Counted from the stretch's first letter, positions 39,928-49,407 are shown. The stretch: DNA of 64,000 bases from Shewanella benthica KT99 (GCF_000172075.1 NZ_ABIC01000007.1:83019-147018), one strand, 5' to 3'. Notes: generated by a model from the sequence alone, not told the origin. Translations and numbers: made by a program.

Positions 39928-40809
39928 TTAAACTCTTCGCTCTATGATGTAACGGGCGAATTCGGCAATTAGCTGACTATTGTAGGGTAATTTTGTCAGC
40001 GCTGATAGAGCATCCTCAATCAAACTCTTGGCTGTGGCCTGTGCGCCCATTAATCCAAGTAGTTGAGGGTAGGTACTTTTGTTTGATTCGCAATCAGAAC
40101 CTTGTGGTTTTCCGAGCTCATCTGTACTGGAGATAATATCCAGTACATCGTCCTGCACCTGGAATGCTAAACCTATGGCATCGGCAAATTCCATCAAAAG
40201 AGTCTGTTCTTCTTGGGATACTTGCGCCGCAATCATAGGCAGTTCGACGGCGCAGCGTATTAGCGCACCGGTTTTTAATTTGTGCAATTGGCTAAGCGTG
40301 GCTAAGTCTATTGGTTTATTCGTGGCACTCAGATCCATGGCTTGGCCGCCACACATACCCGAATAGCCAGAAGCCTTGGCTAAGGCGCGAACCATGGCTA
40401 AATTTTGCCTAGGCGCTATTTCGTCAATGGGTTCACACATGACTTCGAAGGCCAGGGCTTGCAGTGCATCGCCTGCCAGAATTGCAGCGGCCTCATCGAA
40501 GGCGACATGAACCGTAGGCTGTCCGCGGCGAAGGGCATCATCATCCATGGCCGGAAGGTCATCATGGATGAGAGAATACGCATGCACACATTCGATAGCG
40601 GCGGCAGATGAATCTAGCTGTTTTAGTGGTATGCTGAGCATATCGCCGATGGCATAAACTAGGAAAGGTCGTATACGTTTGCCACCGAGTAAGGCGCCGT
40701 GCTTCATCGCGGCAAGGAGTTTAGGATCTGTGACAGTTTGATTATCAAAGATCTTTTCTAGCTGGCTATCGACACGTTGCTGGTATCGAGTGATCGTATC
40801 GACTAACAC
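39928..40809 (-). CDS. ispA: farnesyl diphosphate synthase
   Basis: IspA condenses isopentenyl diphosphate with dimethylallyl and geranyl diphosphates. The 293-residue protein has the first Asp-rich motif in DDLPAMDDDALRRGQPT and the second in FQVQDDVLDI, plus KHGALLGGKRIRPFL. The start is GTG, directly after the xseB stop, with AAGGAG inside the xseB tail, so the two are translationally coupled. Confidence 0.96.
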   Translation of the reverse strand: MLVDTITRYQQRVDSQLEKIFDNQTVTDPKLLAAMKHGALLGGKRIRPFLVYAIGDMLSIPLKQLDSSAAAIECVHAYSLIHDDLPAMDDDALRRGQPTVHVAFDEAAAILAGDALQALAFEVMCEPIDEIAPRQNLAMVRALAKASGYSGMCGGQAMDLSATNKPIDLATLSQLHKLKTGALIRCAVELPMIAAQVSQEEQTLLMEFADAIGLAFQVQDDVLDIISSTDELGKPQGSDCESNKSTYPQLLGLMGAQATAKSLIEDALSALTKLPYNSQLIAEFARYIIERRV

Positions 40810-41049
40810 TTATTCTCCTTCAGCATCAAAAGGGGTCAGCGAGGCATTTTCATCTTCTTGCATCAATATAGAGACTTTTTGCTGGGCTTGTTCCAGCTTC
40901 CCCTGACTGTTGCGCACCAGTTTTATGCCTCTTTCAAACTGTTTTAGGGCATCGTCGAGTGACACATCCCCTTGTTCAAGAGCTGAAACTATGTGTTCTA
41001 GTTCGGTGAGAGAGTCTTCAAAAGTGAGGTTTTCAGGTTTTTTTGCCAC
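40810..41049 (-). CDS. xseB: exodeoxyribonuclease VII small subunit
   Basis: XseB forms helical hairpins that coat the XseA catalytic subunit. The 79-residue protein has the family core FEDSLTELEHIVSALEQGDV and LDDALKQFERGIKLVR. Start is GTG with AGGAA upstream. It leads the isoprenoid operon, as in E. coli. Confidence 0.95.
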   Translation of the reverse strand: MAKKPENLTFEDSLTELEHIVSALEQGDVSLDDALKQFERGIKLVRNSQGKLEQAQQKVSILMQEDENASLTPFDAEGE

Positions 41050-41179
41050 GACAAGGATTCCTAGAAATTAGCGTGAGACACGGTATCGCAGGTGGCGGCA
41101 AGGGTCAAATCTGCCAGTCGTAAATTTGTGCATATAGCATGTTTTTCAGTGGTTTTTTTATAAAAATTGAATTTGAAGC

Positions 41180-41206
41180 TAAACTTGCGTGTAAACTGTC
41201 CGATAA
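41180..41206 (+). promoter_or_regulatory. candidate FliA (sigma-28) promoter for pomAB
   Basis: TAAA, 15 bp, then TCCGATAA matches the flagellar sigma-28 consensus (TAAA-N15-GCCGATAA) at all but one base. It sits 188 bp before pomA within the 344-bp gap 41050-41393, which otherwise holds only AT-rich sequence. Confidence 0.6.
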
Positions 41207-41393
41207 TTGAAGCTAAGGTATTATTTATTTTGCCGTGCTGGCTTAATTAATAATCGTTAAAATCATATTTTCATTATATCATATTTCAATATATGAGCGT
41301 GTCTATGTACATTGGCCTCATGTTGAACATTGTACTAATTTCATGCTGGTCGGAGCCTATGTCTCTGGAATCAGTTTCATTTGAGGAGCAGTT

Positions 41394-42161
41394 GTGGATT
41401 TAGCAACCCTGATCGGACTTATCGGTGCATTTGGATTTATCATAGGGGCTATGGCCACGAGTGGTGGTGTTGGTATTTTTATCGATACCGCTTCGGTGCT
41501 GATTGTAATATGCGGTACGTTTTTTGTCGTGATGATGAAATATAACCTCAAGCAGTTTCTGGGTTCCGTGAAAATTGGCGCTAAGGCATTTATCTTCAAG
41601 ATAGATAAGCCAGATGAACTCATAGAGCAATCGGTGAACATGGCCGATGCTGCCCGCAAAGGTGGCTTTTTAGCCTTGGAAGAAGCCGAAATTAACAATA
41701 GTTTTATGCGAAAAGCGGTTGATATGTTAGTCGATGGTCATGACGGTGATGTGGTACGAGACGCGCTAGAGAAGGATATTGCACTCACTGAGCAGCGTCA
41801 TAAGATGGGTATTAGTATTTTTACGGCCATTGGTGATGTTGCCCCAGCCATGGGAATGATCGGCACCTTGGTAGGGCTAGTGGGGATGTTGTCGAACATG
41901 GATGACCCTAAGTCGATTGGCCCTGCGATGGCGATTGCGCTGTTAACAACGCTCTATGGTGCGATGATAGCCAACATGGTTGCGATACCTATTGCGGGGA
42001 AACTGGGACTGCGCATGGCTGAGGAGATGCTTAATCGTAACCTGATCATGGATGCGGTGCTGGCGATTCAAGATGGTCAAAACCCCAGGGTGATCGAAGG
42101 TTTCTTAAAGAACTACCTTTCAGAGAGGCAGCGACAGATAGATACGACGGACGGGGAATAG
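41394..42161 (+). CDS. pomA: sodium-driven flagellar motor stator PomA
   Basis: PomA and PomB form the ion channel that turns the flagellum with sodium. The 255-residue protein begins MDLATLIGLIGAFGF, as in Vibrio PomA, has four membrane helices and a cytoplasmic loop containing DALEKDIALTEQRHKMG, and the C-terminal helix pair DVAPAMGMIGTLVGLVGML and AIALLTTLYGAMIANM. The start is GTG with GAGGAG six bases upstream. It is followed four bases later by pomB. Confidence 0.93.
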   Translation: MDLATLIGLIGAFGFIIGAMATSGGVGIFIDTASVLIVICGTFFVVMMKYNLKQFLGSVKIGAKAFIFKIDKPDELIEQSVNMADAARKGGFLALEEAEINNSFMRKAVDMLVDGHDGDVVRDALEKDIALTEQRHKMGISIFTAIGDVAPAMGMIGTLVGLVGMLSNMDDPKSIGPAMAIALLTTLYGAMIANMVAIPIAGKLGLRMAEEMLNRNLIMDAVLAIQDGQNPRVIEGFLKNYLSERQRQIDTTDGE

Positions 42162-42165
42162 CCGG

Positions 42166-43131
42166 ATGGCGAGGAAGGTTAAATGTGACTGTCCTCCACC
42201 AGGAGCGCCCTTGTGGTTGGCAACCTTTGCCGACCTTATGTCGCTGCTGATGTGTTTCTTCGTACTCCTGCTTTCATTCTCTGAGATGGATGTGATGAAA
42301 TTTAAGCAGATCGCTGGTTCGATGAAATATGCCTTCGGGGTGCAAAATAAAGTCGAAGTCAAAGATATTCCCAAGGGGACTTCAGTCATTGCTCTGGAGT
42401 TTAGACCCGGGCGTCCCGAGCCTACACCTATCGAGATAATTAACCAGCAAACCAATGAGATGACTGAGCCCACACTGGAGTATCAGGCCGGTGATGATGA
42501 CAGCTCAGGAGGTGTACAGCAACAGCGTGGTGAGCAACGTGGTGGCGAAGCTTCGGCGACGGCGCAAGAGCAAGCCGAAGCCAAGGCAGAGTCAGTGTCT
42601 CAAGCTAGAGCAGAGGAGGAGTCTAAGGCTCAGGCTGCCGCTCAGGAAAACATCAACGACCAAGTGAAGAAGATGGCTCAGGAGCTCAATAAAGAGATTG
42701 TCGATGGGGCGATTGAGATAGAGTCTCTCGGGCAACAGATCATCATTCGCATCCGTGAAAAGGGGGCTTTCTCTTCTGGTTCCGGCTTCTTACAGCCCAG
42801 GTTTAAGCCGGTGATCCGCCGGGTTGGCGAGTTACTCAGGGATATTCCGGGGATCGTGACTGTGTCGGGCTTTACAGATGACATGAATATCAGCAATGAG
42901 CTTTATAGTTCTAACTGGGACTTGTCGAGTAAGCGTGCGGTCGCCGTTGCCCATGAACTGATCAAGGTGAGAGGCTTCGATCAAAACAGGATGAAAGTGG
43001 TTGGCATGGCTAACACTAACCCGTTAGTCGATAATGATTCGGCGAGTAATCGAGCTCGAAATCGTCGAGTTGAAATAGCCATCGAGCAAGGAAAGCCCAA
43101 GTATTCCGATGAGATACTCGTTGGGCAATAA
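42166..43131 (+). CDS. pomB: sodium-driven flagellar motor stator PomB
   Basis: PomB supplies the ion-binding aspartate and anchors the stator to peptidoglycan. The 321-residue protein has one membrane helix, LATFADLMSLLMCFFVLLLS, with the essential Asp about 23. A plug-like segment and a long Gln/Glu/Ala-rich linker (about residues 95-165) follow. The C-terminal OmpA-like domain has VSGFTDDMNIS and SNRARNRRVEIAIE. The cysteine pair CDC near the N-terminus is typical of PomB. Confidence 0.93.
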   Translation: MARKVKCDCPPPGAPLWLATFADLMSLLMCFFVLLLSFSEMDVMKFKQIAGSMKYAFGVQNKVEVKDIPKGTSVIALEFRPGRPEPTPIEIINQQTNEMTEPTLEYQAGDDDSSGGVQQQRGEQRGGEASATAQEQAEAKAESVSQARAEEESKAQAAAQENINDQVKKMAQELNKEIVDGAIEIESLGQQIIIRIREKGAFSSGSGFLQPRFKPVIRRVGELLRDIPGIVTVSGFTDDMNISNELYSSNWDLSSKRAVAVAHELIKVRGFDQNRMKVVGMANTNPLVDNDSASNRARNRRVEIAIEQGKPKYSDEILVGQ

Positions 43132-43177
43132 GGAACTTGTTATTTAAAGCCCTAGTTCAGCCATTGGGCAGTTAAAC

Positions 43178-43207
43178 AAAAGGAAGTGCAGATGCACTTC
43201 CTTTTTT
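43178..43207 (+). terminator. intrinsic terminator after pomB
   Basis: AAAGGAAGTGCA/TGCACTTCCTTT forms a perfect 12-bp stem with a 2-base centre and a T-run. Confidence 0.9.
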
Positions 43208-43284
43208 TGTTCTGGCTTTATCTCTTTGGCAGTCTGCTAGCACTGTGAATTCAACATAGGCAATCTCCCTCGCTTCTTGGTGTA

Positions 43285-43343
43285 ATAGCAATTCCATTAA
43301 ATTTATGATCGCTGAATGATCACTTACTTAATGGAACTGGTAT
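43285..43343. repeat. 59-bp short relative of the MITE family
   Basis: Imperfect inverted ends (ATAGCAATTCCATTAA and TTAATGGAACTGGTAT) enclose about 27 bp. Read on the minus strand it runs ATACCAGTTCCATTAAGTAA followed by TGATCATTCAGCG, and that last 13-mer is identical to the interior of the large MITEs. It ends 48 bp upstream of the thiI start and may contribute to its leader. Confidence 0.65.
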
Positions 43344-43391
43344 AATACCGCCCAATATTATTTTATGGCTTTATCCCCCCGGAAGACCCTG

Positions 43392-44846
43392 ATGAAATTT
43401 ATCGTAAAATTGTTCCCTGAAATCATGATGAAAAGCAAACCGGTAAGAATGCGTTTTACCAAGATGCTTGAAACCAATATCCGTAACGTACTTAAGAAAG
43501 TCGATGAGGCTGCTAAGGTTAAGCGCGAATGGGATAAGATCATGGTGATGGTACCAAGCGATAGACCCGATCTTATTGAATCATTTGGGGAACGTTTAGC
43601 CTGCATTCCGGGTATTGCCCACATTCTGCAGGTCAATGAGAGTACCTTCGAGTCGATGGATGATATTTACCAGCAGACATTGGCCTTGTACAAGGATGAT
43701 CTCGCGGGTAAGACATTCTGTGTTCGCGCTAAACGTGTGGGTAATCATGATTTTAAGTCAATCGAAGTTGAACGTTATGTGGGTGGCGGCTTAAATCAGT
43801 TCACCGAGGCTAAGGGCGTTAAACTCAAGAACCCCGATATGACGATCAATTTAGAGATCGACAGGGAGAACCTTTATCTGGTGGTGAAGCGTATTCCTGG
43901 CCTGGGCGGCTTCCCTATGGCGACCCAGGAAGATGTGCTTTCGCTCATTTCTGGTGGTTTCGATTCCGGTGTCTCTAGCTATCAGTTCATCAAGCGTGGC
44001 TCCAGAACGCATTACTGTTTCTTTAACCTGGGCGGCGATCAACATGAGATCGGCGTTAAGCAAGTGGCTTATCATTTATGGCAGAAGTACGGCGAGTCCC
44101 ACAAGGTGAAGTTTATCTCAGTGCCGTTCGATCCTGTGGTGACTGAAATTCTGGAAAGAATAGATAACGGTCAGATGGGCGTTGTTCTCAAGCGTATGAT
44201 GATGCGTGCAGCCACTAAAATCGCCAATAAAATGGGGATTCAGGCTCTGGTCACTGGTGAAGCAATGGGGCAAGTGTCTAGCCAAACTTTGACTAACCTC
44301 AATGTCATCGACCGCTGTACCGAACAACTCATTCTTCGTCCCTTAATTGCCATGGATAAGCAAGATATCATCAATATCAGTCGTGTGATTGGCACAGAAG
44401 ATTTCTCTAAATCTATTCCAGAATACTGTGGCGTTATCTCAAAAAAACCGACCGTGAAGGCTGTACTTGCTAAGATTGAAGCCGAAGAGCTTAAATTCTC
44501 TGAAGATCTTATCGAGCGTGTTGTCGATGCCGCCGTGATCATCGACATCCGCGAGATAGCCAAGAGCGTGGATGCTCAGATAGCGGAAACAGAAACCGTG
44601 GACTCAGTCGATTGCAGTGAAGTTATCATCGACGTCAGATCGCCGGAAGAGGAGGAGCGTGATCCACTCAAGGTGGATGGTGTTGAAATTAAAGCTATTC
44701 CTTTCTTTAAGCTAGCGACACAATTTGCCGACTTAGCCAAGGATAAGACCTATCTGCTCTATTGCGATCGTGGTGTGATGAGCAAGCTGCAGGCGCTTTA
44801 TCTTCAAGAGCAAGGCTATGAGAACGTAAAGGTATACCGTCCATAA
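43392..44846 (+). CDS. thiI: tRNA 4-thiouridine synthase / thiazole biosynthesis sulfurtransferase
   Basis: ThiI makes 4-thiouridine at tRNA position 8 and supplies sulfur for thiamine thiazole. The 484-residue protein has an N-terminal THUMP region, the PP-loop [11 protein letters not shown], and a C-terminal rhodanese domain with the persulfide Cys about 458 in [13 protein letters not shown]. The ATG 43392 ([20 protein letters not shown]) is preferred over 43365 because it matches the family N-terminus and has GGAAGA upstream. Confidence 0.96.
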   Translation: MKFIVKLFPEIMMKSKPVRMRFTKMLETNIRNVLKKVDEAAKVKREWDKIMVMVPSDRPDLIESFGERLACIPGIAHILQVNESTFESMDDIYQQTLALYKDDLAGKTFCVRAKRVGNHDFKSIEVERYVGGGLNQFTEAKGVKLKNPDMTINLEIDRENLYLVVKRIPGLGGFPMATQEDVLSLISGGFDSGVSSYQFIKRGSRTHYCFFNLGGDQHEIGVKQVAYHLWQKYGESHKVKFISVPFDPVVTEILERIDNGQMGVVLKRMMMRAATKIANKMGIQALVTGEAMGQVSSQTLTNLNVIDRCTEQLILRPLIAMDKQDIINISRVIGTEDFSKSIPEYCGVISKKPTVKAVLAKIEAEELKFSEDLIERVVDAAVIIDIREIAKSVDAQIAETETVDSVDCSEVIIDVRSPEEEERDPLKVDGVEIKAIPFFKLATQFADLAKDKTYLLYCDRGVMSKLQALYLQEQGYENVKVYRP

Positions 44847-44876
44847 GCCTCTGATGAAATGGTCACCTCAGTATTT

Positions 44877-44904
44877 AGCCGCATCTGATAAGATGCGGCT
44901 TTTT
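44877..44904 (+). terminator. intrinsic terminator after thiI
   Basis: AGCCGCATCT/AGATGCGGCT is a perfect 10-bp stem with a GATA loop and five Ts. Confidence 0.92.
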
Positions 44905-45053
44905 ATTGCCTTGCTTTTAGAAGAGCTAAATTTCCGCCGTGCGATCACATCTTTATATATTGTTCATCAGCTCGCTGAAGCCTGTGCTCCTGAGTTGTAG
45001 CTGCAGCCTGGATTAGTGCCTCCTCGACATTAGCAAGTGCATCATACAGACAC

Positions 45054-45090
45054 AAAAAAGCCGCATCGGCTGGAAGTAAGCTATGCGGCT
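45054..45090 (-). terminator. minus-strand terminator, probably of the small secreted-protein gene
   Basis: Read on the minus strand, AGCCGCAT/ATGCGGCT is followed by six Ts. The only minus-strand gene upstream is at 45407-45634, with a MITE in between. The remainder of the gap from 44905 shows no gene I can support. Confidence 0.6.
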
Positions 45091-45133
45091 TCTGGAACCT
45101 AGAACCTAAACAGTTCATGCCAGGCTTGGTTTA

Positions 45134-45399
45134 ATACCATTCCGAGTAAGTATCTGATCATTCAGCGGGAGTTCAAAGCGCTGTAGGCAAGGCGAATGTT
45201 TGAAGCTAATAGTTATTCTATATCGAGAACATTCAACGTAGCATAAAGGGCTTTGAAACCCGCACTGCGTGAGGCTCTCAGTGTTTCCACTTCTGCGTTA
45301 CATTGACTTAAAAGGGAATAACCATTTCCTCATCAATGTGCCTTGAATTGAAAAAGCTGAGAGTCTCTGAACTGACCAGATACTTATATGGAATGGTAT
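45134..45399. mobile_element. MITE copy 1 (266 bp, near full-length)
   Basis: The element has terminal inverted repeats ATACCATTCCGAGTAAGTAT and ATACTTATATGGAATGGTAT and no coding capacity. Its body matches those at 47965-48206 and 50601-51125 almost base for base. A second internal inverted pair (CTGAGAGTCTCTGA region and GAGGCTCTCAG) suggests it can fold on itself. It lies between the small secreted gene and its likely terminator. Confidence 0.9.
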
Positions 45400-45406
45400 A
45401 ACAGTG

Positions 45407-45634
45407 TTACTCTGAACGCGTGACATTCGCAGTGGCTTCAGCCGCTTGCTCTGTGGCTATTAGCATAGTGGTCATGTCTTCATTCAGATTTTGCTGCATC
45501 ATCTCCATGCCCTCAGCAAGATCTGCGGCTATGGTGGCGTGTAGGTCCAGTGTGTCTATGGCGAATTCATCGGCATTGACGCTTGTTGCTGTAGTGAGAA
45601 GAGCGAGAACAAAAATAGTTTTAAGGTTTATCAT
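45407..45634 (-). CDS. small secreted hypothetical protein
   Basis: The 75-residue product has a clear signal peptide (MINLKTIFVLALLTTATSVNA) and a short acidic, methionine- and alanine-rich helical mature part (LAEGMEMMQQNLNEDMTTML). GGAGGCG lies well placed before the ATG, which supports a real gene. Its stop is eight bases from the end of MITE copy 1. No family was recognised; it is probably periplasmic. Confidence 0.65.
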   Translation of the reverse strand: MINLKTIFVLALLTTATSVNADEFAIDTLDLHATIAADLAEGMEMMQQNLNEDMTTMLIATEQAAEATANVTRSE

Positions 45635-45817
45635 ATTAAGACGCCTCCGGGCGGGTCATTCGTGTGTGTCAGACACTCCCCAGTTACGTCGTAGAGGCGG
45701 TCTAACTATAGTCATTTTGTTGGTGCTAAATTTAACCAAAAACGCATTCCTTTACAAACGATAAAATGTAACAATACGGATTAGAAAAACTAATTAAAAA
45801 ATGAGATCCTGATCACT

Positions 45818-46729
45818 ATGTCAAGACGCTTACCTCCATTGAACGCGGTGAAAGCATTCGAGGCCGCAGCTAGGCATCTCAGCTTTACTCGCGCCGCAGA
45901 AGAGTTGTTTGTGACTCAAGCTGCAGTGAGTCATCAAATTAAGGCGCTGGAAGAGTTTTTGAGCCTAAAATTATTTCGCCGCAAGAACCGTTCTTTATTG
46001 TTAACGGAAGAAGGCCAAGGCTATTTTCTCGACATTAAAGATATCTTCGTGCAACTTGCCGATGCGACCGATAGGTTATTGGCAAGAAGTGCCATAGGCT
46101 CCCTCACTGTGAGCATGTCGCCGAGTTTTGCTATTCAATGGTTAGTGCCAATATTGGCCAAATTTAGCGAGAAGAATCCAGATATCGATGTCAGGATAAA
46201 GGCTGTTGATGATGACAATGATGCGCTCTCTGATGATGTCGACGTTGCCATTTTTTATGGGCAGGGGAACTGGGTTGGATTACACGCCGATAAACTCAAA
46301 AATGAGGTGTTGATCCCGGTTTGTTCTCCTCTTTTATTGAACGGACCTAAGCCATTAGATAAGCCTAGTGACCTTAAACATCATACCTTATTGCATGATA
46401 CCAACCGTCATGATTGGCAAGCTTGGTTTAGACAATGCGGGATTAATGATATTAATGTGAACCAAGGGCCGATGTTTAGTCATTCTTCATTGGTATTACA
46501 AGCTGCGGCTCATGGTCAAGGTGTGGCCTTAGGGTACAGCGTACTTGCTCGTCCCGATATTAAGGCGGGCAGGTTAGTGTGTCCTTTTTCCGAAGTTTTA
46601 GTCAGTAAAAACGCATATTATTTAGTTTGTCAGCAGAATCATGCCGAGGTTGGCAAGATCGCCGCTTTTCGCGAGTGGATGTTAGATATGTTTGCAGAGG
46701 AGTCCCGTAGTGAACTGCTCCCAGGTTAA
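45818..46729 (+). CDS. gcvA: LysR-family regulator, GcvA-like
   Basis: The 303-residue protein has the N-terminal winged helix (LPPLNAVKAFEAAARHLSFT, AAVSHQIKALEEFLSLKLF) and a LysR substrate domain with SPSFAIQWLVPILAKF and DDVDVAIFYGQG, the GcvA pattern. GcvA controls the glycine cleavage system in E. coli. The neighbouring DUF423 gene and rlmM reproduce the E. coli gcvA-ygdD-rlmM order, which supports the name. The target genes are not in the window. Confidence 0.85.
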   Translation: MSRRLPPLNAVKAFEAAARHLSFTRAAEELFVTQAAVSHQIKALEEFLSLKLFRRKNRSLLLTEEGQGYFLDIKDIFVQLADATDRLLARSAIGSLTVSMSPSFAIQWLVPILAKFSEKNPDIDVRIKAVDDDNDALSDDVDVAIFYGQGNWVGLHADKLKNEVLIPVCSPLLLNGPKPLDKPSDLKHHTLLHDTNRHDWQAWFRQCGINDINVNQGPMFSHSSLVLQAAAHGQGVALGYSVLARPDIKAGRLVCPFSEVLVSKNAYYLVCQQNHAEVGKIAAFREWMLDMFAEESRSELLPG

Positions 46730-47447
46730 TAAATCTCGTGAAGGTGATGTTCCCGTAGAGAGTCAATGTTTGCTGATTAAAGAGCCTTTAGCAACTGCAG
46801 AACTGTTAGAGAGTGAGTGTGTGCTCGATGGAACTCCCAATGAGACCTTGATCATTTTCACCCATGGCGCCGGCGCTAGTATGCACAGTGATTTTATGCA
46901 AGAGATGGCGAGAGGACTCCTAGCTAAAGGTGCCGAGCATGGCATAGGTGTGCTTAGATTCAATTTCCCCTATATGCGCGCCAATGCCTTGGACGGCAAG
47001 CGTCGTCCACCGGATCGCGCCCCTAAGATACTCAAAGATTTTAATATTCACATCAAAGCCATCAAACAAGAATACTCCCCCAAGCGAATCATCTTGATGG
47101 GGAAATCTATGGGGGGACGAATGGCGGCCATTCTTGCGGCCGATACGCCTGTTGACGGTGTGATCTGCTTGGGTTACCCCTTCATTCCGCTCAAAGGCGG
47201 CGAGCCAAGGCTTGCACCCATCGAAGAGTGTCAGGCGCCTCTGTGTGTCATTCAGGGTGAGAGAGATAAGTTTGGCGGGAAAGGGCAAGTGGAACTCTGG
47301 TCTGTGATGGATAAAGTTAGATTACATTGGTTAACCGACGGCGATCATAGTTTTAAACCAAGAAAGTCGTCAGGGACCAGCCAAGAGGCTAACCTTAATG
47401 CTGCAATTTCTCATAGTATCGATTTTATCAGGGGGCTAGATGCGTAA
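46710..47447 (+). CDS. alpha/beta hydrolase, KANL3/Tex30-like
   Basis: The product has the alpha/beta hydrolase fold: FTHGAGASMHSDFM oxyanion region, nucleophile Ser in LMGKSMGGRMAA, an acidic residue in VIQGERDKFG and the His in WLTDGDHSFKP. No membrane segment or signal is visible. The GTG at 46710 is preferred, with GAGGAG upstream, and overlaps the end of gcvA; a TTG at 46692 is also in frame. Its substrate is unknown. It overlaps ygdD by eight bases, so the three genes form an operon. Confidence 0.82.
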   Translation: MNCSQVNKSREGDVPVESQCLLIKEPLATAELLESECVLDGTPNETLIIFTHGAGASMHSDFMQEMARGLLAKGAEHGIGVLRFNFPYMRANALDGKRRPPDRAPKILKDFNIHIKAIKQEYSPKRIILMGKSMGGRMAAILAADTPVDGVICLGYPFIPLKGGEPRLAPIEECQAPLCVIQGERDKFGGKGQVELWSVMDKVRLHWLTDGDHSFKPRKSSGTSQEANLNAAISHSIDFIRGLDA

Positions 47448-47829
47448 AGGTTTTTTATTATTGGCGGCGTTGAGCGGCTTCATGTCGGTGGCTTTCGGCG
47501 CCTTTGGTGCTCATGGCTTAAAACAGATTGCCACGCCAGAGATGATTGCTATCTTCAACTTAGGAGTGGAATACCAGTTTTACCATACCTTTGCCTTAAT
47601 CGCCGTGGCCTTTGCGGGACATTGGCTACCGTCTAGATTGATCGATTGGGCGGGTTATCTGTTTATGGGGGGCATAGTGCTGTTCTCCGGCTCTCTGTAT
47701 GCCTATGCAATACTGGGGGCTAAATGGACCGGACCGATAACGCCTATCGGCGGTTTCTGTTTACTCTTGGGCTGGCTATTTATTGCATTGGCCGTGTGGC
47801 GAAACAGAGTGGTCGAACTCGACGATTAA
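47440..47829 (+). CDS. ygdD: DUF423 inner-membrane protein YgdD
   Basis: The 129-residue protein has four membrane helices and the DUF423 signature SVAFGAFGAHGLKQIATPE followed by GVEYQFYHTFALIAVAFAG and GIVLFSGSLYAYAILG. Function is unknown. Position between gcvA and rlmM is conserved in enterobacteria. Confidence 0.9.
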   Translation: MRKGFLLLAALSGFMSVAFGAFGAHGLKQIATPEMIAIFNLGVEYQFYHTFALIAVAFAGHWLPSRLIDWAGYLFMGGIVLFSGSLYAYAILGAKWTGPITPIGGFCLLLGWLFIALAVWRNRVVELDD

Positions 47830-47898
47830 ACGATAAAGCCCGCTCTGGTGTGATGCGCTAGCGTCAGAGTTGGCCGAATAACTTAGACAGTGTAGAAT

Positions 47899-47929
47899 GG
47901 CGGCCATTATGAATAAGGTCGCCGTTTTT
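47899..47929 (+). terminator. probable terminator after ygdD
   Basis: GGCGGCC pairs with GGTCGCC (one mismatch) around an 11-base loop, followed by GTTTTTG. It lies about 70 bp past ygdD. Confidence 0.55.
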
Positions 47930-47964
47930 GTTTACACATGCCGATTTAATATTCGTGTCGAACT

Positions 47965-48206
47965 ATACCATTCCGAGTAAGTATCTGATCATTCAGCGGG
48001 AGTTCAAAGCGCTGTAGGCAAGACGAATGTTTAAAGCTAATAGTTATTCTATATCGAGAACATTCAACGTAGCATAAAGGGCTTTGAAACCCGCACTGCG
48101 TGAGGCTCTCAGTGTTTCCTTTTCTGTGTTACATTGACTTAAAAGGGAATAACTATTTCCTCATCAATGCGCCTTGAATTGACCACATACTTATATGGAA
48201 TGGTAT
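47965..48206. mobile_element. MITE copy 2 (242 bp, small internal deletion)
   Basis: It has the same termini as copy 1 and the same body, but lacks about 24 bp near the right end. There GAATTGA joins directly to CCACATACTTATATGG, apparently by recombination between short TTGA/CTGA repeats. It lies between ygdD and rlmM. Confidence 0.9.
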
Positions 48207-48263
48207 TAATATTCGCAAAAATCAATATTGCAATGTCAATATTGGCTAGCTTCAGGAATCTAG

Positions 48264-49346
48264 ATGATTAACCTATTTTTGTTTTGTCGTGCAGGCTATG
48301 AGAAAGATTGTGCTGCAGAGATACAACACCATGCGGCGGCGCTCAACATTGGTGGTTTCGTAAAAACCAATAAGAATGATGCCTATGTGATTTTTCAGTG
48401 CTTCAAGGATGGGGACGCTGATATTTTAGTGAAGAAGATCAAATTAAACTCTTTGATCTTTGCCAGGCAGATGTTTGCGGCAGCTGAGTTGCTAAAGAAA
48501 CTACCGGAACAAGACAGAATCTCACCCATCCTCGAAGCCTTGTCAAAAATTTCTTATGCGGGTGAGTTAAGGGTTGAGACGCCTGATACTAATGAGGCGA
48601 AAGAACTGTCGACTTTCTGTCGTAAGTTTACCGTACCATTAAGACAAAAATTGAAAAAAAAGGGCATCTTGCAGGAAAAAGAAAACCCTAAACGTCCTAT
48701 TGTCCACGTCTGTTTCGTGGCTCCTGGGACGGCCTATGTTGGATTTTCTCTGAGTAATAATAGCTCGCCATATGCTTGCGGCATCCCCAGACTCAAGATG
48801 GCAGCGGAAGCGCCTAGCCGTTCAACGCTGAAATTGGATGAGGCATTTATTCACTTTATTCCTAAAGATGAGCATGAGACACGATTGACCAGTGGCATGC
48901 ATACGGTTGACTTGGGGGCTTGCCCTGGAGGTTGGACCTATCAACTGGTGCGTCGTGGCATGTTTGTGGCGGCCGTTGATAACGGGGCAATAGATCAAGC
49001 GCTAATGGATACCGGCCAAGTTAAACATTACCAAGCCGATGGCTTTCGTTTCGAGCCACCGAGAAAGAATATTTATTGGCTGGTGTGTGACATGATTGAG
49101 AAGCCGTCACGGGTAGCCGAGCTTATCGAAGCTTGGGCGATCAATGGTTGGTTTAAAGAGGCTATCTTCAACCTTAAACTGCCGATGAAGAGCAGATATA
49201 AAGATGTTTCGATCATCCTTGAAACCATGACTGAGATCTTAAAGGAAAATGACGTCAAGGATTTTGAGCTTTCTTGTAAGCATCTCTATCACGATCGTGA
49301 TGAGGTGACTGTGCACCTGAGGTTAAATCCTACTAAAGGTTTCTAA
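48264..49346 (+). CDS. rlmM: 23S rRNA (cytidine-2498-2'-O)-methyltransferase
   Basis: RlmM methylates C2498 in the peptidyl-transferase region before ribosome assembly. The 360-residue protein has an N-terminal THUMP-like domain and a Rossmann domain with the SAM loop [17 protein letters not shown]. The family start [18 protein letters not shown] and the lysine-rich [11 protein letters not shown] of the catalytic tetrad are present. The assignment is firm. Confidence 0.95.
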   Translation: MINLFLFCRAGYEKDCAAEIQHHAAALNIGGFVKTNKNDAYVIFQCFKDGDADILVKKIKLNSLIFARQMFAAAELLKKLPEQDRISPILEALSKISYAGELRVETPDTNEAKELSTFCRKFTVPLRQKLKKKGILQEKENPKRPIVHVCFVAPGTAYVGFSLSNNSSPYACGIPRLKMAAEAPSRSTLKLDEAFIHFIPKDEHETRLTSGMHTVDLGACPGGWTYQLVRRGMFVAAVDNGAIDQALMDTGQVKHYQADGFRFEPPRKNIYWLVCDMIEKPSRVAELIEAWAINGWFKEAIFNLKLPMKSRYKDVSIILETMTEILKENDVKDFELSCKHLYHDRDEVTVHLRLNPTKGF

Positions 49347-49369
49347 GTCAAAGAAGGCGTCAGAAGAAT

Positions 49370-49399
49370 AAATCCCTAGAATCTAGATTCTAGGGATTT
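49370..49399. terminator. palindromic terminator between rlmM and the isocitrate dehydrogenase gene
   Basis: A perfect 30-bp palindrome (AAATCCCTAGAATCT and its complement) lies between the convergent genes. Confidence 0.75.
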
Positions 49400-49407
49400 G
49401 AGTCTTT

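Noticed and set aside
44945..45118. 57-codon minus-strand frame (reading ALANVEEALIQAAATTQEHR in its second half).
   Set aside because: It has no ribosome binding site, and a terminator-like hairpin with a T-run lies inside it. The helical composition is suggestive but not enough.
45420..45764. 114-codon plus-strand frame.
   Set aside because: It is antisense to the small secreted-protein gene, which has the better start signals and a signal peptide.
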